A stretch of 60,032 bases of DNA, taken from the NCBI GenBank assembly GCA_023475105.1, contig JAMCWJ010000095.1, positions 1-60,032 on the forward strand, in the 5' to 3' direction. The DNA comes from Nitrospirota bacterium. Its GTDB lineage: Bacteria > Nitrospirota > Thermodesulfovibrionia > Thermodesulfovibrionales > UBA9159. How positions within the stretch are numbered: position 1 is the stretch's first letter; each line of letters begins with the position of its first letter. Position numbers and translations under genes: made by a program. The notes below the pieces were generated by a model that saw nothing but the letters and a program-made list of their open reading frames with translations, was not told the origin of the DNA and did not search any database. Below, in pieces: positions 52,804-60,032 of the stretch.

Positions 52804-53993
52804 AAAAATCGACGGACATTTTTGAGAAATGCGCCAAGTTTACCAAAGCGAAGGAGCTGATGGCAGTCGGCCTTTATCCCTATTTCAGAGTCGTCGAGAG
52901 CGCGCAGGACCCCGAGGTCGTGATCAACGGCAGGAAGATGATCATGGTCGGGTCGAACAATTATCTCGGCCTCACCAACCATCCGAAGGTGAAGGACGCC
53001 GCGCTCGATGCGGTGAGAAAATACGGCACGGGTTGTGCCGGTTCGAGGTTCCTCAACGGCACGCTGAACATGCATGTCGAACTTGAGAAGAAGCTTGCAC
53101 GGTTCATCAGGAAAGAGGCGGCCCTTGTATTCTCGACGGGGTTTCAGGTGAATCTGGGTGTGATCTCGGCGCTTGTAGGAAAGGACGACGTGGTGCTCAT
53201 CGACAAGATGGACCATGCAAGCATTATAGACGGCTGCCGGCTTTCTTACGGAGAGGTGAGGAAGTTCAGGCACAATGACATGGCTGATCTCGAGAGGGTC
53301 CTTCAGCAGAACGACGGCAGGGGAAAACTCATAGTCGTCGACGGGGTATTCAGTATGGAGGGCGATGTCGTGGATTTGCCGAATGTCGTGAGGCTTGCGA
53401 GGATGTACGGAGCCAGGGTGATGGTCGATGACGCGCACGGCATAGGCGTGCTCGGGAAGACGGGAAGAGGCACTGCCGAGCATTTCGGACTCGAAGAGGA
53501 AGTGGACCTTATCATGGGTACCTACAGCAAGTCCCTTGCGTCCATCGGCGGCTTCATCGCCTCTTCAGAGGAGGTTGTTCATTATATCAAGCACTCCGCC
53601 CGCTCCCTCATTTTTAGCGCAAGTCCTCCTCCTGCCTCCGTCGCCGCGGTGAGCGCTGCGGTGGATATTATCGAAAACGAACCCGAGCGGATAGAAAGAC
53701 TCTGGAAGAACACGAGGAAGATGCTCAAGGGGTTCAGGGAGATGGGCTTCAGCGTCGGTCCGAGTGAAACACCGATCATCCCGATCATCGTCGGCGACAA
53801 CGAGCTTGCCTTCAGGATGGCCATGATGCTGCAGGATGAGGGAGTATTTGCAAACGTCGCGGTAAGCCCGGCTGTTCCCGACGGAAAAGCCCTCATCAGG
53901 ACGAGCTACATGGCGACGCATACCGAACAGCAGCTCGATAGGGTCCTCGGTGCCTTCGATAAAGTGGGGAAGGCCCTGGGGCTCATACGCTGA
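52794..53993 (+). CDS. Serine palmitoyltransferase-like alpha-oxoamine synthase
   Basis: 399 residues, PLP-dependent alpha-oxoamine synthase fold (relatives BioF, Kbl, SPT). Motifs are GSNNYLGLTNHP, GTGCAGSRFLNGT, DHASIIDG and VVDGVFSMEGD. VDDAHGIGVLG follows, and the PLP Lys is K246 in TYSKSLASIGGF. The FSTGFQVNLGVIS stretch and the C-terminal RLWKNTRKMLKGFREMGF fit bacterial SPT better than BioF as I recall them. It would condense serine with an acyl thioester to 3-ketosphinganine. Operon partners support this. A partial copy lies at 57573-57736. Confidence 0.8.
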   Translation: MAVKKSTDIFEKCAKFTKAKELMAVGLYPYFRVVESAQDPEVVINGRKMIMVGSNNYLGLTNHPKVKDAALDAVRKYGTGCAGSRFLNGTLNMHVELEKKLARFIRKEAALVFSTGFQVNLGVISALVGKDDVVLIDKMDHASIIDGCRLSYGEVRKFRHNDMADLERVLQQNDGRGKLIVVDGVFSMEGDVVDLPNVVRLARMYGARVMVDDAHGIGVLGKTGRGTAEHFGLEEEVDLIMGTYSKSLASIGGFIASSEEVVHYIKHSARSLIFSASPPPASVAAVSAAVDIIENEPERIERLWKNTRKMLKGFREMGFSVGPSETPIIPIIVGDNELAFRMAMMLQDEGVFANVAVSPAVPDGKALIRTSYMATHTEQQLDRVLGAFDKVGKALGLIR

Positions 53994-53996
53994 CCC

Positions 53997-55100
53997 TTGG
54001 AAATTCTTGAAGTCAAGTCGGCGAAAGACCTCGATGAATTCATAGATTTTCCCCGTTCCCTTTATGCGAGGGACCCCTTGTATGTTTCCCTTCTCAAAAG
54101 GGAGATGCGGCAGCAATTCTCGAAAAAAAATCCCTTCTTTGCCCATGCAGAGGCAAGATACTTTCTTGCAAAGAAGGCAAGAAGGACCGTGGGTAGGGTG
54201 ACTTCAGTCATCAATTACAGGCACATGGACTTTCACAGGGAAAGGGTAGGTTTTTTCGGGTTTTTCGAGGCGATCGACGACAGGGAGGTCGCCGGCGCAT
54301 TGCTGGGTACGGCGAGGGCCGCATTGAAGGAAGGGGGAATGAGCGCAATGAGAGGCCCGATGAACTTTTCGACGAATGAGGAGTGCGGTTTTCTGGTCGA
54401 AGGGTTCGACCAGCCCCCCATGCTGATGACGCCCTATAACCCCCCTTACTATGCTGCGCTGATGGAAGCGTATGGAATGCATAAGGTGAAGGACCTCTTC
54501 GCATTCATCTACCGAGTGAAGGAAGCCCTGCCCGAGAAGGTCCTGAGAGTGGCGGTCATCGCCGAAAAGAGGGGCATCACAGTGAGGCCCGTGGACAAGA
54601 AACAGTTTGAGAAGGAGATGCAGGTATTCAAAGAGGTCTATAATTCGGCATGGGAGAAGAACTGGGGCTTCATTCCGCTCACCGACCGCGAGATCACCTA
54701 TCTTGGAGAAAGACTGAAACAGATCGCTGTGCCCGAACTCACGCTGATTGCCGAAGACGACGGGGTGCCGGTCGGCTTCATGGGACTGCTTCCGGATTTC
54801 AACCATGTCCTCAGACACATGAAGGGCAGGCTCAACCCGCTCACCGTGCTCAAGACGCTTTATTATTCCAGGCAGATCAGTGATCTGAGGCTTCTCCTCC
54901 TCGGAATAAAAAAGGAATACAGGAACAGAGGGGTGGACGCCCTCCTCTTCAGGGAGGGGTTCAAGGGCGTGCGCGGAGGAGGGTACAGCAGGGTCGAGTT
55001 TTCCTGGATACTCGAAGACAATATCGCGGTGCAGAGGCTCGTCGAGATGATCGGGGGAAGACTTTACAAGAGATACCGCGTATACGAAAAAGAGATATAG
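53997..55100 (+). CDS. GNAT-fold acyltransferase, candidate bacterial ceramide synthase
   Basis: 367 residues, TTG start 3 bases after the SPT-like stop. It is a long GNAT-related protein: FPRSLYARDPLYVSLLKRE near the N-terminus, then RGPMNFSTNEECGFLVEGF, and acyl-CoA-site-like LGIKKEYRNRGVDALLF toward the end. The whole family is sometimes annotated YghO or uncharacterised N-acetyltransferase. In Caulobacter-type pathways the N-acylation of sphinganine is done by a GNAT enzyme (bCerS), so with SPT and the reductase adjacent I infer this activity. Not proven by sequence alone. Confidence 0.68.
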   Translation: MEILEVKSAKDLDEFIDFPRSLYARDPLYVSLLKREMRQQFSKKNPFFAHAEARYFLAKKARRTVGRVTSVINYRHMDFHRERVGFFGFFEAIDDREVAGALLGTARAALKEGGMSAMRGPMNFSTNEECGFLVEGFDQPPMLMTPYNPPYYAALMEAYGMHKVKDLFAFIYRVKEALPEKVLRVAVIAEKRGITVRPVDKKQFEKEMQVFKEVYNSAWEKNWGFIPLTDREITYLGERLKQIAVPELTLIAEDDGVPVGFMGLLPDFNHVLRHMKGRLNPLTVLKTLYYSRQISDLRLLLLGIKKEYRNRGVDALLFREGFKGVRGGGYSRVEFSWILEDNIAVQRLVEMIGGRLYKRYRVYEKEI

Positions 55101-55432
55101 CGGAGCAGTACTTCTTTTATTGACCATCAAGCAGGTTTTTGAAGATGAAACTGTCATCCGAGCACGTCCTGAAAGTCGCATCCCCACTGAAGGGCTGAGG
55201 GCAGCTGTTACAGCCAAACAAGGTTTCACTGAGTAGAATCTGTGCAACATCTGCTCACTGAAGGTCCGCACCGAGCGACCTGCTCATTCTTCGGGGCAGA
55301 TCCGCAAACAATAAGTCGGAAGGTACTCGACAATCTTCGGTTTGAGAATCTCAAAAGTCAAGAGGCAAGTCTGATGCCGAACGCACCGCACAAATGTTCA
55401 CATTTTCAGCTGGTTATCGCGTTTTTTATGTC
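55101..55432. other. Gene-free stretch after the GNAT gene
   Basis: About 330 bases without a convincing frame, terminator or recognised RNA. A 66-codon frame at 55242-55442 lacks a ribosome site and looks non-coding. Its lower GC suggests decayed sequence. Confidence 0.5.
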
Positions 55433-55474
55433 CTCAGTATAGCTTGCTTACTAATGAGAAGTTGATATACTGAG
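55433..55474. promoter_or_regulatory. Inverted repeat over the nrfHA promoter
   Basis: CTCAGTATA (55433-55441) and TATACTGAG (55466-55474) are perfect 9-base inverted copies separated by 24 bases. The right arm contains TATACT, a good -10 box, 80-90 bases before nrfH. This may be an operator for a nitrite- or NO-responsive regulator. It is not an FNR box. Confidence 0.45.
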
Positions 55475-55556
55475 ATTATAGGAAAGAAACCCTATGACCG
55501 CAGGATAGCCGGGAACACGCCGTGGACGCCCTTTCTTTTCAAAGGAGGTGAAGATA

Positions 55557-56021
55557 ATGAGCCATGGAAAGTCCAGGAAAATTGGGAAATATCTCGCTGC
55601 GTTATCCGTCGCAGGAGCTGTCGCAGCGTTTTTCATCCTCCTCGGGCCTCCGAGGCTGCTTGCGAAGTCCGAGGCGCCGATCTTCTGCGGAGGCTGCCAC
55701 GTGATGGAAGCGCAATTCGAGGCATGGTCCCACGCGGGTGCGCACAGGAGAAAAAATTGTGTTGACTGCCATCTTCCGAACCGGAATATGGTCGCCCATT
55801 ACATCTGGAAGTCGATCGATGGACTGAAAGACGCGGGGTTCTTCTACTCCGGTCTGGCGCCCGATCGGATACGGATCACTGACCACGGGAGAAAGGTCCT
55901 GCAGACGAATTGCATCCGCTGCCATGAAGCGACGGTGGACATGATCGGCCACGACCGGCAGTGCTGGGACTGCCACCGCAGGATCGCACATAGGCGCACC
56001 GGCGCAATAGAGACACTATAA
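55557..56021 (+). CDS. nrfH: NrfH, tetrahaem quinol dehydrogenase of nitrite reductase
   Basis: 154 residues: N-terminal membrane helix (about 12-32) and four haem motifs CGGCH (followed by VM, the Met-type first haem), CVDCH, CIRCH and CWDCH. It takes electrons from menaquinol to NrfA. GGAGG lies eight bases before the ATG at 55557. The nrfA start follows 15 bases downstream. Confidence 0.95.
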   Translation: MSHGKSRKIGKYLAALSVAGAVAAFFILLGPPRLLAKSEAPIFCGGCHVMEAQFEAWSHAGAHRRKNCVDCHLPNRNMVAHYIWKSIDGLKDAGFFYSGLAPDRIRITDHGRKVLQTNCIRCHEATVDMIGHDRQCWDCHRRIAHRRTGAIETL

Positions 56022-56035
56022 GAAGGAGGTTTCAG

Positions 56036-57520
56036 ATGAGAAGGGGATTTTGGCCGAGAATGGCTCTGCTCCTGGCGATTCTGGCTCCGCTTGCTTTTCT
56101 GTCCGCATGCCAGAAGCCGAAGTCGGAGCAGGTAAGACCGGTGAAAATTGCGGACGGTGAAGTAGAGCCGGCGGAATGGGGGAAGGCGTACCCGATCGAA
56201 TATGATCTATGGAAGAAGACGGCGGAGGCTACGCTGGCCGGCAAGAGCAAGTTCAAGAGGGGATTTGACGCCGACAGGATAACCTACGATAAGCTTTCCG
56301 AATTTCCCTATATGGCCTTGCTGTTCAATGGATGGGGTTTCGGGGTCGAATATAACGAGCCGAGAGGGCATGCCTATATGCTCAAAGATCAGGTGGATGT
56401 CGATCCATCGAGGGTGGCTGCCGGAGGCGTATGCCTCACCTGTAAAACTCCCTATGCTCAAAAATTGGAGAGGGAGAAGGGGCTGGACTATTATATGAAA
56501 CCATGGGATGAAGTCCGCCATATGATTCCGGAAAAACACCGGGAACTGGGCCTTTCCTGCATCGACTGCCACGACAATAAGGACATGTCACTGAAAATAT
56601 CGAGGGGGTTCACGCTCGTCAAGGCCCTTGAGAATATCGGAGTCGATCCGGCCAAATTGACGCACCAGGAGATGCGGAGCATTGTCTGCGCGCAGTGCCA
56701 TGTCACTTATAACATCAGGAAAGATGAAAATAAGAAATCGGTCGGGATTTACTTTCCGTGGCAGGGAAGCAAGTGGGAGAACATATCGGTCGAGAATATC
56801 ATCAAGCAGATTAGAAGCGATCCTTCGGTGGGCGAATGGACGCAGAAGGTCACAGGATTTAAGATGCCGTTCATGCGCCATCCGGAGTTCGAGATGTTCT
56901 CGTACAACAGCGTCCACTGGAAGGCCGGCGCAGCCTGTGCCGACTGTCATATGCCGTATACCAAGGTGGGGGCATCCAAGGTTTCCGATCACCGCGTAAT
57001 GAGCCCCATCAAGAACGACATGAAGGCGTGCATACAGTGTCATCCCGAGAGCGCCGAATGGCTGAGGGGACAGGTGACCGCCATCCAGGACAGGACCGCC
57101 TCGCTCATGCTGCGTTCGGGATACGCAACCGCAACCGTCGCGAAGCTCTTCGAGAAGGTCCATGCGCTTCAGGCGGCTGGAAAAAATATCGACAAGGACC
57201 TTTATGATAAGGCGAAAGACTACTACATGGAGGCCTTCTTCCGCTCGCTGTATGTGGGCGCCGAGAATTCTGTTGGTTTCCATAACCCGACGGAAGCTAT
57301 GAGGATACTCGGGGACTCGACCGCATTCGCGATGAAGGCGGAGAGTTTGCTGCGGCAGGCGCTTGCAAAAGCCGGCGTCGACGTGCCGATCGTGGTGAAC
57401 CTCGAACTGAAGAAATATCTTAATGAGCGGGGCAAGAAGAAACTCAATTTCCAGAAGGGAGTTGTGATCGAAGATCCCTATGGAGTTCAGGGAAAGCTTC
57501 TGAAGGTCTCCCTTGAATGA
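56036..57520 (+). CDS. nrfA: NrfA, pentahaem ammonia-forming nitrite reductase
   Basis: 494 residues. An N-terminal export signal ends in a lipobox-like LAFLSAC. The active-site haem motif is CLTCK (about residue 134), with the lysine ligand. Bis-His haems are CIDCH, CAQCH, CADCH and CIQCH. It reduces nitrite to ammonium with six electrons, and can handle NO and sulfite. It is followed by a strong terminator. Confidence 0.97.
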   Translation: MRRGFWPRMALLLAILAPLAFLSACQKPKSEQVRPVKIADGEVEPAEWGKAYPIEYDLWKKTAEATLAGKSKFKRGFDADRITYDKLSEFPYMALLFNGWGFGVEYNEPRGHAYMLKDQVDVDPSRVAAGGVCLTCKTPYAQKLEREKGLDYYMKPWDEVRHMIPEKHRELGLSCIDCHDNKDMSLKISRGFTLVKALENIGVDPAKLTHQEMRSIVCAQCHVTYNIRKDENKKSVGIYFPWQGSKWENISVENIIKQIRSDPSVGEWTQKVTGFKMPFMRHPEFEMFSYNSVHWKAGAACADCHMPYTKVGASKVSDHRVMSPIKNDMKACIQCHPESAEWLRGQVTAIQDRTASLMLRSGYATATVAKLFEKVHALQAAGKNIDKDLYDKAKDYYMEAFFRSLYVGAENSVGFHNPTEAMRILGDSTAFAMKAESLLRQALAKAGVDVPIVVNLELKKYLNERGKKKLNFQKGVVIEDPYGVQGKLLKVSLE

Positions 57521-57533
57521 GAACGTGATACTG

Positions 57534-57567
57534 AGACGGACAGGCACAGCCTGTCCGTCTTTTTTTC
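57534..57567 (+). terminator. Terminator of nrfHA
   Basis: A 12-base perfect stem, AGACGGACAGGC / GCCTGTCCGTCT, with a 3-base loop is followed by T7. Confidence 0.95.
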
Positions 57568-57572
57568 TGCCC

Positions 57573-57736
57573 ACCGGGCGGAGAGAAAGACTCTGGAAGA
57601 ACACGAGGAAGATGCTCAAGGGGTTCAGGGAGATGGGCTTCAGCGTCGGTCCGAGTGAAGCACCGATCATCCCGATCATCGTCGTCGGCGACGCTCTTGC
57701 CTTCGTGATGGCCATGCGAGAAAGAGATATAGCGAG
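57573..57736 (+). pseudogene. Chimeric remnant of the spt-like and GNAT genes
   Basis: Bases 57584-57717 match the spt-like gene at 53693-53826 nearly base for base (first ~75 bases with one or no change; later a 3-base GTC insertion and several changes). The sequence then jumps directly to CGAGAAAGAGATATAGCG (57718-57735), which matches the last codons of the GNAT gene (near 55086-55102). It looks like a duplicated spt-GNAT segment that lost about 1.3 kb between the two. The SPT reading frame is kept across most of it but there is no start signal. Confidence 0.8.
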
Positions 57737-57773
57737 GCTTCTCTCGGGCCGGAACCGTTTTCGGCAACTCGCA

Positions 57774-59045
57774 TCATCCCATACTTTTCAGCACAACCAC
57801 CGCGTTCACCCCCCCGAAGCCGAAGGAATTCGAAAGGGCGATCCTGATATCAGCATCCCTCTTTTCGGTGACAATATTGATGTTGCATTCAGGGTCTCTG
57901 TCGCCGAGGTTTATGGTGGGGGGTATGATTCCCTCTCTCAGCGACATCAGCGTACAGGCGATCTCGAAGGCGCCCGAGGCGGCGAGCATATGTCCTGTGG
58001 CTGATTTCACCGCTGTGGCCGGGATTGCCGAAGCCCTGCTCCCGAACACGGTCCCCACGGCCCGCGCCTCGGCAGAATCGCCTATCCGTGTGCCAGTGCC
58101 GTGCGTATTGATATAGTCCACTTCACCGGGCGTTATCCCCGCCTCATCCAGGGCCGCCACAATTGCCGCCGACTCCCCTTCGGCATCGGGTTTCGTCATG
58201 TGAAAGGAATCGGTCGTATTTGCGTAACCTATGATCTCTCCATATATCGCCGCGCCCCTCCGGACCGCACTGTCGTACTCTTCAAGCGCCAGCAGGCAAG
58301 CCCCTTCGGAGAGCACGAACCCGTCTCTCCCCCTGTCGAACGGTCTCGGGGCCCCTGCTTCACCCCGAGCGCACCGATGCGTCGACAAGACGCCGGAGAC
58401 CCCGTAGCCTTCCATGCAAAGGCGGCAGACGGGCGCTTCCGAACCGCCGGCGATGACGAGGCGGGCATAACCGGACCGGATGAGTCTGAAGGCCTCCCCC
58501 ACTGCATTTGCTCCCGAGGCGCAGGCGTTCGAGATGCCGAGACAGTTTCCCTTTGCTCCCAGTTTCCGGGCTGCATACGAGGCCGCCATACTGACGGTGC
58601 TAGACGGCATGAGGTAAGGAGATGAAGGCCGTTTTCGGGTTTCGGATTTCACGTCTTGGGCCCGGCTCTTGATCAACGCCCTTTCTATCGTGCTTATCCC
58701 GCCTCTGCTCGAGCCTATTATTACGCCTGCTGAAGCGGGTAACGCGTATTGCATGACGGGTGACGGGTCGGAGGAAATCAGTGCCGCGTCCTCTGCCGTC
58801 ATTACTGCGGCGGCGACCGCGTAATGGATGAAGGGATCCGTCCTGATTATCTCTTTCCGTTCCTGATATGCCTCCGGGCAGAACCCTTTCAGTTCGCCCG
58901 CCAGTCTCCAGGGCAGATGAGATGCGTCAAACCTTGCGACTGTAGCTATCCCGGACTCTCCCCTCGCCATCCTTTCCCATGATCCTGAAAAACTGTTGCC
59001 CAAAGGCGTGACCGCCCCGATGCCTGTGACAACTACCCGCTTCAT
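57774..59045 (-). CDS. 3-oxoacyl-ACP synthase II-like ketosynthase
   Basis: 423 residues, KAS-II fold. Start [16 protein letters not shown]. The catalytic triad is Cys in [12 protein letters not shown], His in [13 protein letters not shown] and His in [15 protein letters not shown]. It condenses acyl chains with malonyl-ACP. Whether it is the housekeeping FabF or a specialised copy (lipid or aryl-polyene type) cannot be told; no ACP gene is adjacent. An alternative start is at 59063. Confidence 0.88.
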   Translation of the reverse strand: MKRVVVTGIGAVTPLGNSFSGSWERMARGESGIATVARFDASHLPWRLAGELKGFCPEAYQERKEIIRTDPFIHYAVAAAVMTAEDAALISSDPSPVMQYALPASAGVIIGSSRGGISTIERALIKSRAQDVKSETRKRPSSPYLMPSSTVSMAASYAARKLGAKGNCLGISNACASGANAVGEAFRLIRSGYARLVIAGGSEAPVCRLCMEGYGVSGVLSTHRCARGEAGAPRPFDRGRDGFVLSEGACLLALEEYDSAVRRGAAIYGEIIGYANTTDSFHMTKPDAEGESAAIVAALDEAGITPGEVDYINTHGTGTRIGDSAEARAVGTVFGSRASAIPATAVKSATGHMLAASGAFEIACTLMSLREGIIPPTINLGDRDPECNINIVTEKRDADIRIALSNSFGFGGVNAVVVLKSMG

Positions 59046-59160
59046 CTGCGGATATGATACCATAGGCCCAGGCGGGGCAGAGGGAACTATGTCCCCCGGG
59101 AAGATGCCCTGATCGCCCGGAGCGGAACGCGAAAGAGGTATGAGAACGGGTATAATGTAA

Positions 59161-59928
59161 ATGATGAAATGCGCGCTGACCATAGCAGGCTCCGACCCCA
59201 CAGGGGGCGCAGGGTTGCAGGCGGACCTGAAGGTCTTCAGGGCCTTCGGGGTCCACGGATTATCCGTCCCCGCTGCTTTTACCGCGCAGAACACCTCCGG
59301 TATAGGAGGGATTTTTCCGGTCGAAGAAAATTTTTTTCTGACGCAGATGGACGTTCTTTTCGAGGACATTACGCCGGACGCCCTGAAGACGGGCATGCTT
59401 TACACCACGAAGGTGGTCGAGGCGGCCGCCGGGAAAATACGGGGGATACCTCTCCGAAATCTCGTGGTCGATCCGGTCACGGTCTCCTCTTCGGGTACCA
59501 GCCTTGTCGAGGGGGGCACTCTCGACAAGATCAGGGATCTGCTTTTCCCCCTCGCGAGGGTGATCACGCCGAACATCTATGAGGCGTCCGTCTTTACCGG
59601 ACTGAACATCGAGGGCGAAGAGCAGATGAGAGAGGCCGCCCTGAGACTGAAGGACATGGGACCGGAGGTGGTCGTGATTACAGGAGGCCATCTCGAGAGA
59701 CTGACCCTCGACCTCTATTACGACGGAAGTGATTTTCACGAGTTGGAAGGACCGAAAATCGAGGGTAATTACCACGGTACAGGCTGTGCATTTTCAGCGG
59801 CCATTGCCGCGTCCCTCGCAACAGGACATGCCCCTCTTGAATCCGTGAGAAAGGCGAAGGAGTTCGTGACCGAAGCGATACGAAAGGCTTATCATCTCGG
59901 TAAAGGAATGGGACTTCTGAACCTCTGA
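59161..59928 (+). CDS. thiD: Hydroxymethylpyrimidine (phosphate) kinase
   Basis: 255 residues, ribokinase fold. [19 protein letters not shown] near the N-terminus, [23 protein letters not shown], and the anion hole [13 protein letters not shown] at the end. It makes HMP-PP for thiamine synthesis. It is divergent from the ketosynthase gene and overlaps radA by one base. Confidence 0.95.
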   Translation: MMKCALTIAGSDPTGGAGLQADLKVFRAFGVHGLSVPAAFTAQNTSGIGGIFPVEENFFLTQMDVLFEDITPDALKTGMLYTTKVVEAAAGKIRGIPLRNLVVDPVTVSSSGTSLVEGGTLDKIRDLLFPLARVITPNIYEASVFTGLNIEGEEQMREAALRLKDMGPEVVVITGGHLERLTLDLYYDGSDFHELEGPKIEGNYHGTGCAFSAAIAASLATGHAPLESVRKAKEFVTEAIRKAYHLGKGMGLLNL

Positions 59929-60032
59929 TGTCTAAACTCAAGTACTTTTATCAGTGCCAGGCTTGTGGTTATACCAGTGCGAAGTGGCTCGGCAAATGCC
60001 CTGATTGCGGCGCCTGGAATACCATGGTGGAA
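59928..60032 (+). CDS. radA: RadA/Sms DNA-repair protein, N-terminal fragment
   Basis: The first 35 codons, running off the window. A four-Cys zinc finger, [21 protein letters not shown], is the hallmark of RadA/Sms, the branch-migration ATPase in recombination. The ATG overlaps the thiD stop (TGATG). Confidence 0.88.
   Translation, partial: MSKLKYFYQCQACGYTSAKWLGKCPDCGAWNTMVE

Noticed and set aside
55474-55556. GEMM-I (c-di-GMP) riboswitch before nrfH, because of GGATAGCCGGG
   Set aside because: Only the 3'-half motif is present. The GGCAAACC and GACGCAAAGCC elements are missing and the predicted transcript starts too late to contain them.
1-60032. CRISPR arrays, insertion sequences or prophage genes
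   Set aside because: No regularly spaced repeats, transposase or integrase genes, or phage structural genes were seen on either strand.

Overview
The window (60,032 bp, moderately GC-rich) reads as a piece of an anaerobic, Gram-negative sulfur-metabolising bacterium, most likely a Nitrospirota (Thermodesulfovibrio-like) lineage. The reasons are a complete DsrC/DsrMKJOP sulfite-reduction membrane module, a selenocysteine formate dehydrogenase, NrfHA nitrite reductase, system II cytochrome c maturation (ResB/CcsA), rubrerythrin and flavodiiron oxygen defence, and LpxC (hence lipid A). Taxonomy is inferred from gene content, not from a marker search.

Layout. 1-8006 (+): end of dsrN, a HEAT-repeat protein, a zinc-ribbon protein, dsrC, an RsbRD-like sensor protein, then dsrMKJOP with tight overlaps and a terminator. 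8117-8853 (+): a frame-disrupted universal stress protein and a 2[4Fe-4S] ferredoxin. 8934-10276 (-): a sulfur-relay operon, tusB/dsrH, dsrE, dsrF and tusA. 10393-14399 (+): a hydrolase, a stand-alone encapsulin-type ferritin-like protein, flavodiiron protein, a decayed rubredoxin, rubrerythrin and an iron-sulfur flavoprotein. 14555-14707: tRNA-Gln(CUG) and tRNA-Glu(CUC). 15137-18005: a winged-helix/nucleotidyltransferase-fold protein, a Lys/Ala-rich micro-gene, lpxC, a structured non-coding RNA candidate and an MTA/MTI phosphorylase.

18033-25122 (-): formate dehydrogenase fdhA(Sec)-fdhB-fdhC, a DsbA-like thioredoxin-fold gene whose first active-site Cys codon is an in-frame TGA (probable U-P-H-C selenoprotein), a dihaem peroxidase and fdhE. 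25325-39234 (-): housekeeping genes (EF-G-like, rseC, panD, gatC, uvrD/pcrA, glmS, glmU, DUF502, yebC, an NtrC-type regulator, an alaC-type aminotransferase, lipA and a small basic protein). 39478-43978 (+): cspA, a conserved hypothetical, an OmpR/HK two-component pair, and three small exported proteins including a tri-haem cytochrome. 43975-50833 (-): larC, ccsA, resB, a cupin, two zinc MDR dehydrogenases and a small membrane protein.

50957-57520 (+): htpX, then three coupled genes that together look like a bacterial ceramide (sphingolipid) pathway: an SDR epimerase-like ketoreductase (cerR-like), serine palmitoyltransferase (spt-like) and a GNAT acyltransferase (bcerS-like). These are followed by nrfHA. 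A short chimeric remnant of the same spt and bcerS genes sits just after nrfA. The window closes with a FabF-like ketosynthase (-), thiD and the start of radA (+).

Together these genes describe electron flow from formate (periplasmic FDH) and quinol through DsrMKJOP to the DsrC trisulfide, plus ammonifying nitrite reduction and protection against oxygen and NO. The most notable items are the putative ceramide operon and its remnant, the UxxC DsbA-like selenoprotein, the point-mutated rubredoxin, the unlinked encapsulin-cargo-like ferritin, and the structured RNA upstream of lpxC.
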